The notes under the pieces: model-generated
What the model saw: the letters and a program-made list of their open reading frames with translations, nothing else
What the model was told of the DNA's origin: nothing
The model's database searches: none
Shown: positions 13,337-19,717 of the stretch, piece by piece
Layout of the letters: each line of letters begins with the position of its first letter
How positions within the stretch are numbered: the stretch's first letter is position 1
Position numbers and translations under genes: made by a program
Source of the DNA: Gammaproteobacteria bacterium
GTDB lineage: Bacteria > Pseudomonadota > Gammaproteobacteria > SURF-13
NCBI GenBank assembly: GCA_023381235.1
Contig: JAMCTV010000099.1
Coordinates: 1-19,717, forward strand
Direction of reading: 5' to 3'
Length of the DNA: 19,717 nucleotides

Positions 13337-14878
13337 GCGGGATTGTTGTGCAACGATGCGTCTCTCGATCAGCACGATGGGCAATGGCGCATCATGGGCG
13401 ATCCCACGGAGGCCGCGCTGGTCGTTGCGGCGCGCAAGGCCGGCTTTGAATCAATGCTGGAATCCGAGAGCTGGCCGCGCACCGACGTGATCCCGTTCGA
13501 ATCCGAGCATCGTTTTATGGCGACGCTCAATCACGATCATGCCGGGCACGGGATGATCTATGTCAAGGGCGCGCCGGAACGCATCTTGGAGATGTGCAGT
13601 CTGGAACGCATCGCCGGCGCGCAGCAACCGCTGCACATCGAGTACTGGCATGAACAATTACGCGCCATGGCCGGGCAGGGTCAGCGCGTACTGGCGCTGG
13701 CCTGCAAACCGGCACAGGCGGGGCTACGCGAGTTGCGCTTCGACGATGTCGCCGACGGCCTCACCCTGCTCGGCCTGTGCGGCATGGTGGATCCGCCGCG
13801 TGAGGAGGCAATACAGGCCGTTGCGGACTGTCATTCGGCGGGCATCCGCGTGCAGATGATCACCGGCGATCACGCCGCCACCGCGCTCGCCATCGCCGGA
13901 CAGATCGGTATCGGCGACGGCGAGCGCGTCCTCACCGGCGCCGGGATTGAAACGATGGATGAAGCGGCGCTCGCAGAGGCCGTGGCCAGGATAGATGTGT
14001 ACGCGCGCGTTAGCCCGGAGCACAAGCTGCGTCTGGTGCAGGCCTTGCAGGGTCGCGGCGAGATCGTGGCGATGACCGGCGACGGCGTGAACGACGCGCC
14101 GGCCCTGAAGCGCGCCGACGTCGGTGTGGCCATGGGGGTGAGCGGGACCGAGGTGGCCAAGGAGGCGGCGGAGATGGTGCTCGCGGACGACAACTTCGCC
14201 TCCATCGTCAATGCGATTGAGGAGGGCCGCACGGTCTATGACAACCTGCGCAAGACCCTGCTCTTTATCATGCCCACCAACGGCGGCGAGGCGTTCACCC
14301 TGGTCACCGCCATCGCCCTGGGGCTGGTGTTGCCCATCCTGCCGGTGCAGATACTGTGGGTGAATATGGTGACGGCGGTGACGCTGGCGCTGGCCTTGGC
14401 GTTTGAGCCCGCCGAGGCGGATGTGCTGCGGCGTCCGCCGCGTGATCCGCGCGCACCGATCTTTTCCCGTTATTTTTTGTGGCGTACGGTGCTGGTCACC
14501 GCGCTCATTACCGCCGGGACGCTGGGCATGTTTCTGTGGGAGCAGGCGCAGGGCGCCAGTCTGGAAGCGGCGCGCACCGCAGCGGTCACCACCCTGGTCA
14601 TGTTCGAGGCCGTGTATTTGCTGAACTGCCGCCGCCTGCTTGATGCCGCCTGGCCGCAGCGGGCGTTTTCCGGAAACCCGTACATCGCCTCGACGATATT
14701 TCTGGTGGTGTTATTGCAACTGCTTTATATCTACGCGCCTTTCATGCAGGCTCTGTTTCACTCAGCGCCCTTGGAGGCGGAGGCCTGGTTGCGCATTATG
14801 CTGATTGCGCTTTCGGTTTACCTGATTGTGGAGTTTGAGAAGTGGATTGTCCGGGCGCTCAAGTGGCAAGCGGCATAG
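12764..14878 (+). CDS. P-type ATPase, 3' fragment
   Basis: This open frame of 704 residues begins at an internal methionine (residue 206 of the restored protein) inside the second repeat copy. It holds the end of the actuator domain, TM3-TM4, DKTGTLT, the nucleotide-binding domain, the TGDGVNDAP hinge and the C-terminal helices. The TGES loop and TM1-TM2 are missing. No ribosome-binding site is seen before 12764, so separate translation is unlikely unless an upstream ribosome reinitiates. If one repeat copy is deleted it joins the 5' fragment in frame. The 3' end is 17 bases from the convergent permease gene. Confidence 0.85.
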   Translation: MAYAGTLVRYGQGSGVVVATGDHTEIGRISELLAEVERIETPLLRRIAGFSKGLSAAIVAIAVLTFLIGVRVRDYSAVDMFMAAVGLAVAAIPEGLPAIMTITLAIGVQRMARRNAIIRVLPAVETLGSVTCVCSDKTGTLTRNEMTVQTVATHVALLHVSGVGYEPHGEFLVEGRHVNVADYPAVAELLRAGLLCNDASLDQHDGQWRIMGDPTEAALVVAARKAGFESMLESESWPRTDVIPFESEHRFMATLNHDHAGHGMIYVKGAPERILEMCSLERIAGAQQPLHIEYWHEQLRAMAGQGQRVLALACKPAQAGLRELRFDDVADGLTLLGLCGMVDPPREEAIQAVADCHSAGIRVQMITGDHAATALAIAGQIGIGDGERVLTGAGIETMDEAALAEAVARIDVYARVSPEHKLRLVQALQGRGEIVAMTGDGVNDAPALKRADVGVAMGVSGTEVAKEAAEMVLADDNFASIVNAIEEGRTVYDNLRKTLLFIMPTNGGEAFTLVTAIALGLVLPILPVQILWVNMVTAVTLALALAFEPAEADVLRRPPRDPRAPIFSRYFLWRTVLVTALITAGTLGMFLWEQAQGASLEAARTAAVTTLVMFEAVYLLNCRRLLDAAWPQRAFSGNPYIASTIFLVVLLQLLYIYAPFMQALFHSAPLEAEAWLRIMLIALSVYLIVEFEKWIVRALKWQAA

Positions 14879-14895
14879 CTCCGCTCTTCCAAGCC

Positions 14896-16089
14896 TTACA
14901 TCCCAAATAAAGCATCAGGCTTCCACCCCAGCAGCCCCAGCATGACAAAAAAGCCCAGTACATAGGCGACGACGACGTGCCAGCCTTCCTTCAGCCAGCG
15001 CCATACATTGCGCGCATCGGGAAAAATATTGCTGAGCGCGACCCCCGCCGACGAGCCGAACCAGATCATGGAGCCGCCGTAACCCACGGCGAAGGCGAGT
15101 AAACCCCAGTCATAGCCGCCCTGGTTCAAGGCGAGCGCGGTGAGCGGGATGTTGTCGAACACCGCGCTGATCCAGCCCAACCCAAAGACTGTTCGCCAGG
15201 AGGGTTCGGGCAGGGATTCAACCGGCATGAGTGACGCGGACAGCACCAGCGCGATGAGAAACAACGAACCCTTGAGCGCCTTGCGTGCCTCGCCCCACGG
15301 GATGGGATGAAACAAACCGCCCGCCAGAATGGCGAGCCAGGCGCCGATGGCAGGAAAATCCAGCAGCACATTGGCGGCGATGAGCCCGCTGATGGTGAGT
15401 ACCACGATGGCGAGCCGCGCCAGCACCAGCACGCCGAACACGCCGATTTCCTCGGCGTGCACGTGCGCGCCGCGCACAGGATTTTTGCGTATGGGCTGCA
15501 AGCGGTGCTGTGCGCGGCTCGCAATCACGCCGGAGAAGAGCAGCGCGACAGTGGCGGCGATAAAAGCGTCGGCCACGTGCAGCGCGGGCACGCCCGCGAT
15601 CCACATCATGGTGGTGGTGGTGTCGCCGATGACTGAGCCTGAGCCACCCGCGTTGGCCGCCGCGACGATGGCGGCGAGATAGCCCACCGTCACGCGATTG
15701 TCGAATACCTTTTTCGCCACCACGCCGCCGATCACCGCCGCAGCGATGTTATCGAGAAACGTGGACAGCAGCCAGGTCAGGGTGAGCAGCATGAACCCGC
15801 CCTTCCAATCGTCCGGCAGCCAGCGCGGCAGCAGCTCAGGCACGCCGGAGTCTTCAAAATGCCGGGCGAGCATGGCAAAGCCGATCAGCAGGCCGAACAG
15901 ATTGAGCAACAGCCGCCACTCATGTTTCAAATGCGCCAGCAAATCCAGATTTTGCGCCAGCAGCTTGTAGAGCACGATCACCACCAGCCCGCATAAAGCC
16001 ACTTCGAATGTGCGTTGATGAAAAAGAGCTACACCGAGCAGGGTGAGACCGAACAGAAAAAATTCCAGAGGGATGCCGAGTAACACCAT
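14896..16089 (-). CDS. Ion-transporter superfamily permease, NhaD/ArsB-like
   Basis: The 397-residue protein has about 11-12 membrane segments and two halves with matching discontinuous-helix motifs: FLDNIAAAVIGG (111-122) with AANAGGSGSVIGDTTTT (144-160), and FDNIPLTALAL (311-321) with GGSMIWFGSSAG (338-349). This repeat layout is that of the IT superfamily (NhaD, ArsB, CitM). The first half most resembles NhaD Na+/H+ antiporters, whose motif is close to AANAGG...PIGD.TTTMLW. The protein is somewhat short for NhaD. Transport of Na+ against protons is my best guess; an organic anion or arsenite cannot be excluded. It is transcribed toward the ATPase gene with 17 bases between them. No strong ribosome site is visible before the ATG at 16089. 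Confidence 0.85.
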   Translation of the reverse strand: MVLLGIPLEFFLFGLTLLGVALFHQRTFEVALCGLVVIVLYKLLAQNLDLLAHLKHEWRLLLNLFGLLIGFAMLARHFEDSGVPELLPRWLPDDWKGGFMLLTLTWLLSTFLDNIAAAVIGGVVAKKVFDNRVTVGYLAAIVAAANAGGSGSVIGDTTTTMMWIAGVPALHVADAFIAATVALLFSGVIASRAQHRLQPIRKNPVRGAHVHAEEIGVFGVLVLARLAIVVLTISGLIAANVLLDFPAIGAWLAILAGGLFHPIPWGEARKALKGSLFLIALVLSASLMPVESLPEPSWRTVFGLGWISAVFDNIPLTALALNQGGYDWGLLAFAVGYGGSMIWFGSSAGVALSNIFPDARNVWRWLKEGWHVVVAYVLGFFVMLGLLGWKPDALFGM

Positions 16090-16273
16090 GATGTGGCTGA
16101 TTGACTTGTTGTGCTAGTTATAAGCCGATCATTCTATCCGAAATAGCCTGTAAAAACGCACCCGTGAAGCTGGCTAAAGGGAGGTTTTCACAGTAAACTG
16201 AACTGCACAACCTTTGACTTTGTCCGGGGTTCTTCAGGTGTTTTGATACTGGCATCCATTGCGAGGTGGAGAC

Positions 16274-16642
16274 ATGCAAGACATACACCCTGATAGCGTA
16301 ACCCCGTTGCGCTCCTTTCCCAAGCGCATCGAGGCGGCGTATTACAACCGTGTGCGCCTGGCGCTGCGCAGACTGGGTTGTCCGTTACGGCTCGACATCG
16401 CGCGTCAGCCGGTGGAGATGATTCTGGATGAACGGCGCTGGACGGCGTTCCACACCGGCATTGAGTACGTCCCTTTGCTGATGTGGACCGATTTCATCAC
16501 TCAGCGCACTGGGCTGCATGAGCCGGTGTCCTGCACCCTGCACCTTTACCACGTCCGTGCCGGACTCATCATGGGCAAGATTCTCAATGCGCTGGTTGCG
16601 GATATTGAAGCGCGGCTCAGGCTATGGCGCGAGGGGACCTGA
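16274..16642 (+). CDS. Hypothetical protein, 122 residues, family not recognised
   Basis: I do not recognise this protein. It is soluble-looking, with an N-terminal basic helix (about 13-35, FPKRIEAAYYNRVRLALRRL), a central stretch with several Trp, Tyr and Phe (TAFHTGIEYVPLLMWTDF), and a C-terminal amphipathic helix (about 93-118, RAGLIMGKILNALVADIEARL). No catalytic motif, zinc site or membrane segment is seen. The ATG at 16274 is well supported by GAGGTG at 16263-16268; a TTG at 16259 is less likely. Codon use matches the high-GC neighbours. The stop codon abuts the hairpin element at 16643. The gap before it (16090-16273) contains no clear promoter. Confidence 0.75.
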   Translation: MQDIHPDSVTPLRSFPKRIEAAYYNRVRLALRRLGCPLRLDIARQPVEMILDERRWTAFHTGIEYVPLLMWTDFITQRTGLHEPVSCTLHLYHVRAGLIMGKILNALVADIEARLRLWREGT

Positions 16643-16794
16643 CAGGTTGTTGATAAAGCCCTTCCATGGGCTTTATCAACCCGCAAAGCAAAAAATGTGA
16701 TTTTTGCTTTGCTTCGTTTTTCAAGCACATAAACCGTGCTTGAAAAATGGCGGTGCATCCGTGCACCGCACGCAGCCTGTTTTTCAACAGCCTG
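16643..16794. repeat. MITE-like element of four hairpins inside terminal inverted repeats
   Basis: The ends CAGGTTGTTGA (16643-16653) and TCAACAGCCTG (16784-16794) are inverted repeats that pair over 11 positions with one G-T. Between them are four hairpins: 13 bp at 16649-16680 (GTTGATAAAGCCC arm), 12 bp at 16683-16712 (GCAAAGCAAAAA arm), 12 bp at 16717-16747 (TTTTTCAAGCAC arm) and 8 bp at 16750-16769 (GCGGTGCA arm). The flanks are CTGA and CTAA, close to but not an exact 4-base target duplication. No open frame is present, so it would be non-autonomous. The second and third hairpins may also end transcription in both directions. The element lies directly after the stop of the 122-residue gene. 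Confidence 0.7.
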
Positions 16795-16822
16795 CTAACG
16801 CCGCAATTGCGCCGGAGTCGGC

Positions 16823-16828
16823 TATAAT
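16823..16828 (+). promoter_or_regulatory. Consensus -10 box (TATAAT) upstream of psiE
   Basis: A perfect TATAAT lies 26 bases before the psiE start. No good -35 hexamer is found 15-19 bases upstream, so the promoter may depend on an activator. PsiE genes in enteric bacteria are phosphate-regulated, but I did not find a convincing Pho box here. It would drive psiE and probably purEK. Confidence 0.45.
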
Positions 16829-16854
16829 ATGTTTATTAAAGAATCCAGACTCGC

Positions 16855-17253
16855 ATGAAACGCATATCCCAGTCGCCAGGCAGCCCCGTTATGCGCGCGC
16901 TGTACGCCGTAGAGTGGGCCGGGCTGCTGTTGATCTCCATTGCTACGGTCGTCGCCATCGGGCAGGAAACCCTGCTCATGGTGGAGCGTGGCGAGGTATT
17001 GCTGCAGGACATCCTGCTGCTGTTCATCTATCTGGAAATCCTCACCATGGTGGGCTTGTATTTCACCAGCGGCAAGCTGCCTGTGCGCTATCCTGTTTAC
17101 ATCGCCATGGTGGCGATTGCCCGGTTCATCATCATGGGCATGAAGGACATGAACGGCTGGGAGATCGTGGCGCTCGCGCTGGCCATCCTGATTCTGGCGC
17201 TGGCGGTGCTCGCCATCCGTTATGGTCATACGCGCATGCCCTATGACGAGTAG
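16855..17253 (+). CDS. psiE: PsiE-family phosphate-starvation-inducible membrane protein
   Basis: The 132-residue protein has four hydrophobic segments (about 17-36, 48-68, 80-95 and 103-122) and the PsiE signature FIYLEILTMVGLYFTSGK, LPVRYPVYIAMVAIARFI and MKDMNGWEIVALALAI. It is an inner-membrane protein of unknown molecular role whose E. coli member is induced by phosphate starvation. The ATG at 16855 has only a weak purine stretch upstream; an ATG at 16891 would remove 12 residues without touching the conserved part. It precedes purE by 13 bases, suggesting one transcript. This pairing with purine synthesis genes is not one I can explain by function. Confidence 0.88.
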   Translation: MKRISQSPGSPVMRALYAVEWAGLLLISIATVVAIGQETLLMVERGEVLLQDILLLFIYLEILTMVGLYFTSGKLPVRYPVYIAMVAIARFIIMGMKDMNGWEIVALALAILILALAVLAIRYGHTRMPYDE

Positions 17254-17266
17254 ATGAAAATAAAAC

Positions 17267-17761
17267 ATGAGTAAGCCGCTGGTAGGGGTAGTGATGGGCA
17301 GTGACAGCGACTGGGAAACCATGCGCCATGCCGCGGCCAAGCTGGAAGAGTTCGGCGTCGCGTACGAGAAACAAGTCGTCTCCGCGCACCGCACGCCGGA
17401 CTTGCTGTATGAGTACGCCGGTTCCGCCGAGCAACGCGGCCTCGCTTGCATCATCGCCGGCGCGGGCGGCGCGGCGCATCTGCCCGGTATGCTCGCCGCC
17501 AAAACCATTGTGCCGGTGCTGGGTGTGCCGGCGCCATCCAAACATTTGCAAGGCGTGGATTCATTTCTCTCTATTGTGCAAATGCCGAAAGGCGTGCCGG
17601 TGGCGACCTTCGCCATCGGTGAGGCGGGCGCGGTAAACGCGGCGCTGTTCGCCGTTGCAATGCTGGCGCGACAGGATACCGCGCTGGCCGCAAAGCTGCG
17701 TGAGTTCCGGAAAAAACAAGAGCAGACCGTGCTCTCGATGACGCTCCCGCCGCGCGCATGA
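17267..17761 (+). CDS. purE: N5-carboxyaminoimidazole ribonucleotide mutase
   Basis: PurE moves the carboxyl group of N5-CAIR to carbon 4 to give CAIR, the second half of the ATP-dependent carboxylation in purine synthesis. The 164-residue protein has normal class I length and motifs: GSDSDWETM (11-19), SAHRTPD with H41 (39-45), IAGAGGAAHLPGM (63-75) and the PVLGVPAPSKHLQGVDSFLSIVQMPKG substrate loop. The stop overlaps the purK start as ATGA (17758-17761), so the two are translationally coupled. The ribosome site before the ATG is weak and A-rich. Confidence 0.97.
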   Translation: MSKPLVGVVMGSDSDWETMRHAAAKLEEFGVAYEKQVVSAHRTPDLLYEYAGSAEQRGLACIIAGAGGAAHLPGMLAAKTIVPVLGVPAPSKHLQGVDSFLSIVQMPKGVPVATFAIGEAGAVNAALFAVAMLARQDTALAAKLREFRKKQEQTVLSMTLPPRA

Positions 17762-18921
17762 TCCTGCCAGGCGCCACGCTCGGCGTCCTCGGCGGCGGAC
17801 AGCTTGGGAGCATGTTTACCGCCGCCGCCTGCACCCTGGGCTACCACGTCACCGTCCTCGACCCCGATCCGCACAGCCCCGCCGCGCGTTTTGCCGATAA
17901 GCACCTGTGCGCGCGTTATGACGACCGGGACGCGCTTGAAGAGTTGGGTAAGACCTGTGCCGCGGTCACGATTGAGTTCGAAAATGTCTCCGCGCAAAGT
18001 TTGGAGTGGCTCGCCACTCGCTGCATCGTGCGCCCCGCTGCACGTGCCGTAGCCATCGCCCAGGACCGCATCACTGAAAAGACCTTTCTGCAACAGCAAG
18101 GTTTTCCCGTCGCGCCCTTCATTGTGGTGGGTGACGCGCAAGCGCTGCACCTGCCGGATTTTCCCTTTCCTGCCATACTCAAACGCAGCCGCCTGGGTTA
18201 TGACGGCAAAGGCCAGGTTGTGGTGCGTAACCGGCAAGATGCCTTGGCTGCCTTTAATGGGTTCAACCGGGAACCCTGCGTGCTGGAACAGCGTCTGTCG
18301 CTGCAACAGGAAATCTCGGTGATACTCGCGCGCGGCGCCGATGCTGCGATAGCCTGTTTCCCGGTGGTGGAAAATCAGCACGCGAGCGGCATATTGGATA
18401 TCAGCATCGCGCCCGCGCGCATCGGCGCAGCACTCGCACGGCAAGCGGTGGCGATGGCGGAAAAGCTTGCCCACAGCCTCGAATACTGCGGCGTGCTGGC
18501 GGTGGAATTTTTTGTGTTGGAGGGCGATAAGCTCATCATCAATGAAATCGCCCCGCGTCCGCATAACAGCGGGCACTACACGCTCGACGCCTGCGTCACC
18601 AGCCAGTTTGAACAGCAGGTGCGCGCGCTGTGCGGTTTGCCGCTGGGCAAGACGCGCCTGTTGTCTCCTGCGGTCATGGTGAATCTGCTCGGCGACCTGT
18701 GGGCGCAGGGCGAACCGCGCTGGGAAGAGTTGCTACAACACCCTCAGACGAAACTCCATCTCTACGGAAAACGCGAGCCTCGCGCGGGGCGCAAAATGGG
18801 GCACTTTACCTGTCTCGATGAATCAGTCGAGCGAGCCTTGGCCGCAGCCCTGGAAACCAAGGCGCGCTTGCTGGAGCGTAACGGCATCTCCTTGCCTACA
18901 CAGGCAGGCGCGTCATTTTAG
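17758..18921 (+). CDS. purK: N5-carboxyaminoimidazole ribonucleotide synthase (ATP-grasp)
   Basis: PurK uses ATP and bicarbonate to convert AIR to N5-CAIR, which PurE then rearranges. The 387-residue protein has the N-terminal GVLGGGQLGSM nucleotide-fold motif (9-19), DPDPHSPA, TIEFENV (71-77), the ATP-grasp loop KRSRLGYDGKGQ (142-153) and NEIAPRPHNSGH (262-273), which holds metal ligands. The length is typical. It starts within the purE stop, and its TAG stop overlaps the stop of the convergent ABC permease gene by a few bases. Its need for bicarbonate is a loose link with the carbonic anhydrase upstream, but that is not specific. Confidence 0.97.
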   Translation: MILPGATLGVLGGGQLGSMFTAAACTLGYHVTVLDPDPHSPAARFADKHLCARYDDRDALEELGKTCAAVTIEFENVSAQSLEWLATRCIVRPAARAVAIAQDRITEKTFLQQQGFPVAPFIVVGDAQALHLPDFPFPAILKRSRLGYDGKGQVVVRNRQDALAAFNGFNREPCVLEQRLSLQQEISVILARGADAAIACFPVVENQHASGILDISIAPARIGAALARQAVAMAEKLAHSLEYCGVLAVEFFVLEGDKLIINEIAPRPHNSGHYTLDACVTSQFEQQVRALCGLPLGKTRLLSPAVMVNLLGDLWAQGEPRWEELLQHPQTKLHLYGKREPRAGRKMGHFTCLDESVERALAAALETKARLLERNGISLPTQAGASF

Positions 18922-19717
18922 ACACGGCTCTGCCGCATCAATAGTGCAACCGGAATCAGGCCCACCAGTACCAGCGCCAGGGCGGGCAGCGCCGCCTGCG
19001 CCCATTCGCCTTCGGAAGTCAGCTCAAAGATATTGACTGCGAGCGTGTCCCAACCGAACGGGCGCAGCAACAATGTCGCGGGCATTTCCTTCATCACCTC
19101 GACAAACACCAGCAGCGCCGCGGCGAGCAGGCCCGGCCGCAGCAGTGGTAAATAAATACGCCACAGCGTTTCGCGCGCCGTCGCGCCCAGGCTTTGCGCC
19201 GCCATCTCCATTGCGGGCGTGATGCGCGTGAGCGCGCTCTCCACCGGGCCATAACCCACGGCCAGAAAGCGCACCAGATAGGCGAATAACAATGCCGCCA
19301 CCGAGCTGCTCAGCAGCAGACTGGTGCTCTGCCCGAACCAGCTCTGTGCGATTATGTCGAGCCGGTTTTGCAGCGCTGTGAAGGTAAGCATGATGCTCAC
19401 CGCCAGCACGGTGCCGGGCAGGGCGTAGCCCAAGGTGGCGAAACGTTGTGCGCTGCGGCTCAACGCGCCGGGCCAGCGCCGCTGCACGAAACCAAACAGC
19501 AGCGCCACGGAGACGATGAGCAGCGCGGCACAGGCGCTGAGCAGCACGGTGTGGGTGACGTGGTCAATATAACTTTCATTGATGCCGTCACTCACCACCT
19601 GCGCGGCCCAGACCGTCAATTGAATCAGTGGAATCACAAAGGCCAGGGACAACACCAGCAGCACTGCGCCGGTTGCGGCTACCGCCCGCGCGCCGCGCAA
19701 GGGATAGCGCTTCAGCG
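18918..19717 (-). CDS. Iron(III)-type ABC transporter permease, C-terminal part (cut by window edge)
   Basis: This is the end of an inner-membrane permease with about six to seven membrane segments in view. It carries the ABC permease EAA loop (AAQSLGATARETLWRIYLPLLRPG), which contacts the ATPase subunit. The stretches EVMKEMPATLLLRPFGWDTLAVNIFELTSEG and LPGTVLAVSIM are typical of FbpB/SfuB-like Fe3+ permeases; these are double-length proteins, and this looks like the second half. The frame stays open to the right edge (reading LKRYPLRGARAV), so the TTG at 19700 is not the true start. Its TAA stop (18918-18920) overlaps the purK stop tail-to-tail. Substrate iron is the best guess; other ions or thiamine are possible. 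Confidence 0.88.
   Translation of the reverse strand, partial: LKRYPLRGARAVAATGAVLLVLSLAFVIPLIQLTVWAAQVVSDGINESYIDHVTHTVLLSACAALLIVSVALLFGFVQRRWPGALSRSAQRFATLGYALPGTVLAVSIMLTFTALQNRLDIIAQSWFGQSTSLLLSSSVAALLFAYLVRFLAVGYGPVESALTRITPAMEMAAQSLGATARETLWRIYLPLLRPGLLAAALLVFVEVMKEMPATLLLRPFGWDTLAVNIFELTSEGEWAQAALPALALVLVGLIPVALLMRQSRV

Larger units (their letters stand above)
11559..14878 (+). pseudogene. P2-type cation-transporting ATPase broken by a 590-bp tandem duplication
   Basis: Removing one copy of the 590-bp repeat gives an open frame of 909 residues, the normal length for P2 ATPases. Features in the restored numbering are a cation-ATPase N domain (FHALDYNEVLRALE), the actuator motif TGES (181-184), TM4 PEGLP, the phosphorylation site DKTGTLT with D341, and the hinge TGDGVNDAP with D645/D649. 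TM5 has NGGEAF and TM6 has VNMVTAVTLALALAFEP. TM6 lacks the Asp that follows VNLVT in SERCA, so Ca2+ specificity is doubtful. Because 590 is not a multiple of three, the gene as written is split into two partial frames and would make no intact pump. The start at 11559 (MSQAASESQ) overlaps the antiporter by 20 bases; an ATG at 11598 is an alternative. Real mutation and assembly error are both possible. Confidence 0.9.

Noticed and set aside
14879..14895. Bidirectional terminator between the ATPase and the permease gene
   Set aside because: The 17-base gap holds no inverted repeat or T-run that I can see.
16214..16250. TTGACT as a -35 box before the 122-residue gene
   Set aside because: The nearest -10-like sequences (TGATAC, GATACT) lie about 24 bases away or do not pair with it at 16-18 bases.
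16643..16794. CRISPR-like or tandem repeat array
   Set aside because: The hairpins differ in sequence from one another and are not regularly spaced direct repeats.
16822..18576. Minus-strand open frame (584 codons) opposite psiE, purE and purK
   Set aside because: It spans three recognised genes on the other strand, and its translation shows no family motif.

Overview
The window reads as chromosomal DNA of a chemolithoautotrophic proteobacterium, probably gamma- or betaproteobacterial. Pointers are high GC content, a CbbR-controlled red-type (form IC) RubisCO operon with its CbbX activase, a two-subunit-type glycine decarboxylase, RhlE, PsiE and a purEK pair. I cannot name the species from sequence alone.

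Region 1 (1-2051, minus strand) is a glycine-cleavage operon, gcvT-gcvH-gcvPA, with gcvPA running off the left edge. It is preceded by a good sigma-70 promoter, a tandem glycine riboswitch and an intrinsic terminator placed just before gcvT. Region 2 (2052-6943) is the carbon-fixation module: divergent cbbR, a 272-bp control region with CbbR-type boxes and a hairpin-rich leader, then cbbL, cbbS, cbbX and a beta-carbonic anhydrase. RubisCO oxygenation yields 2-phosphoglycolate, which can be salvaged through glycine, so the two modules make metabolic sense as neighbours.

Region 3 (6987-10243) holds a saccharopine-dehydrogenase-like oxidoreductase, an intergenic palindromic repeat, an RhlE-type RNA helicase and a low-GC membrane protein. 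Region 4 (10292-16089) is an ion-transport cluster: a NapA-like CPA2 antiporter, a P2-type cation ATPase and, on the opposite strand, an NhaD/ArsB-like permease. The ATPase is broken by an exact 590-bp tandem duplication that shifts the reading frame; deleting one copy restores a 909-residue protein. This is the most striking anomaly of the window.

Region 5 (16274-19717) has an unrecognised 122-residue protein followed immediately by a four-hairpin, terminal-inverted-repeat element, then psiE, purE and purK (coupled by ATGA). The end of a minus-strand iron-type ABC permease gene overlaps the purK stop tail-to-tail.

No rRNA, tRNA, CRISPR array, complete insertion sequence or phage gene was seen. 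No stretch over 300 bases lacks a gene or regulatory element. I found no clear new defence or mobile system. The best candidates for undescribed biology are the switchable-looking ATPase duplication, the structured cbbL leader and the hairpin element at 16643-16794.
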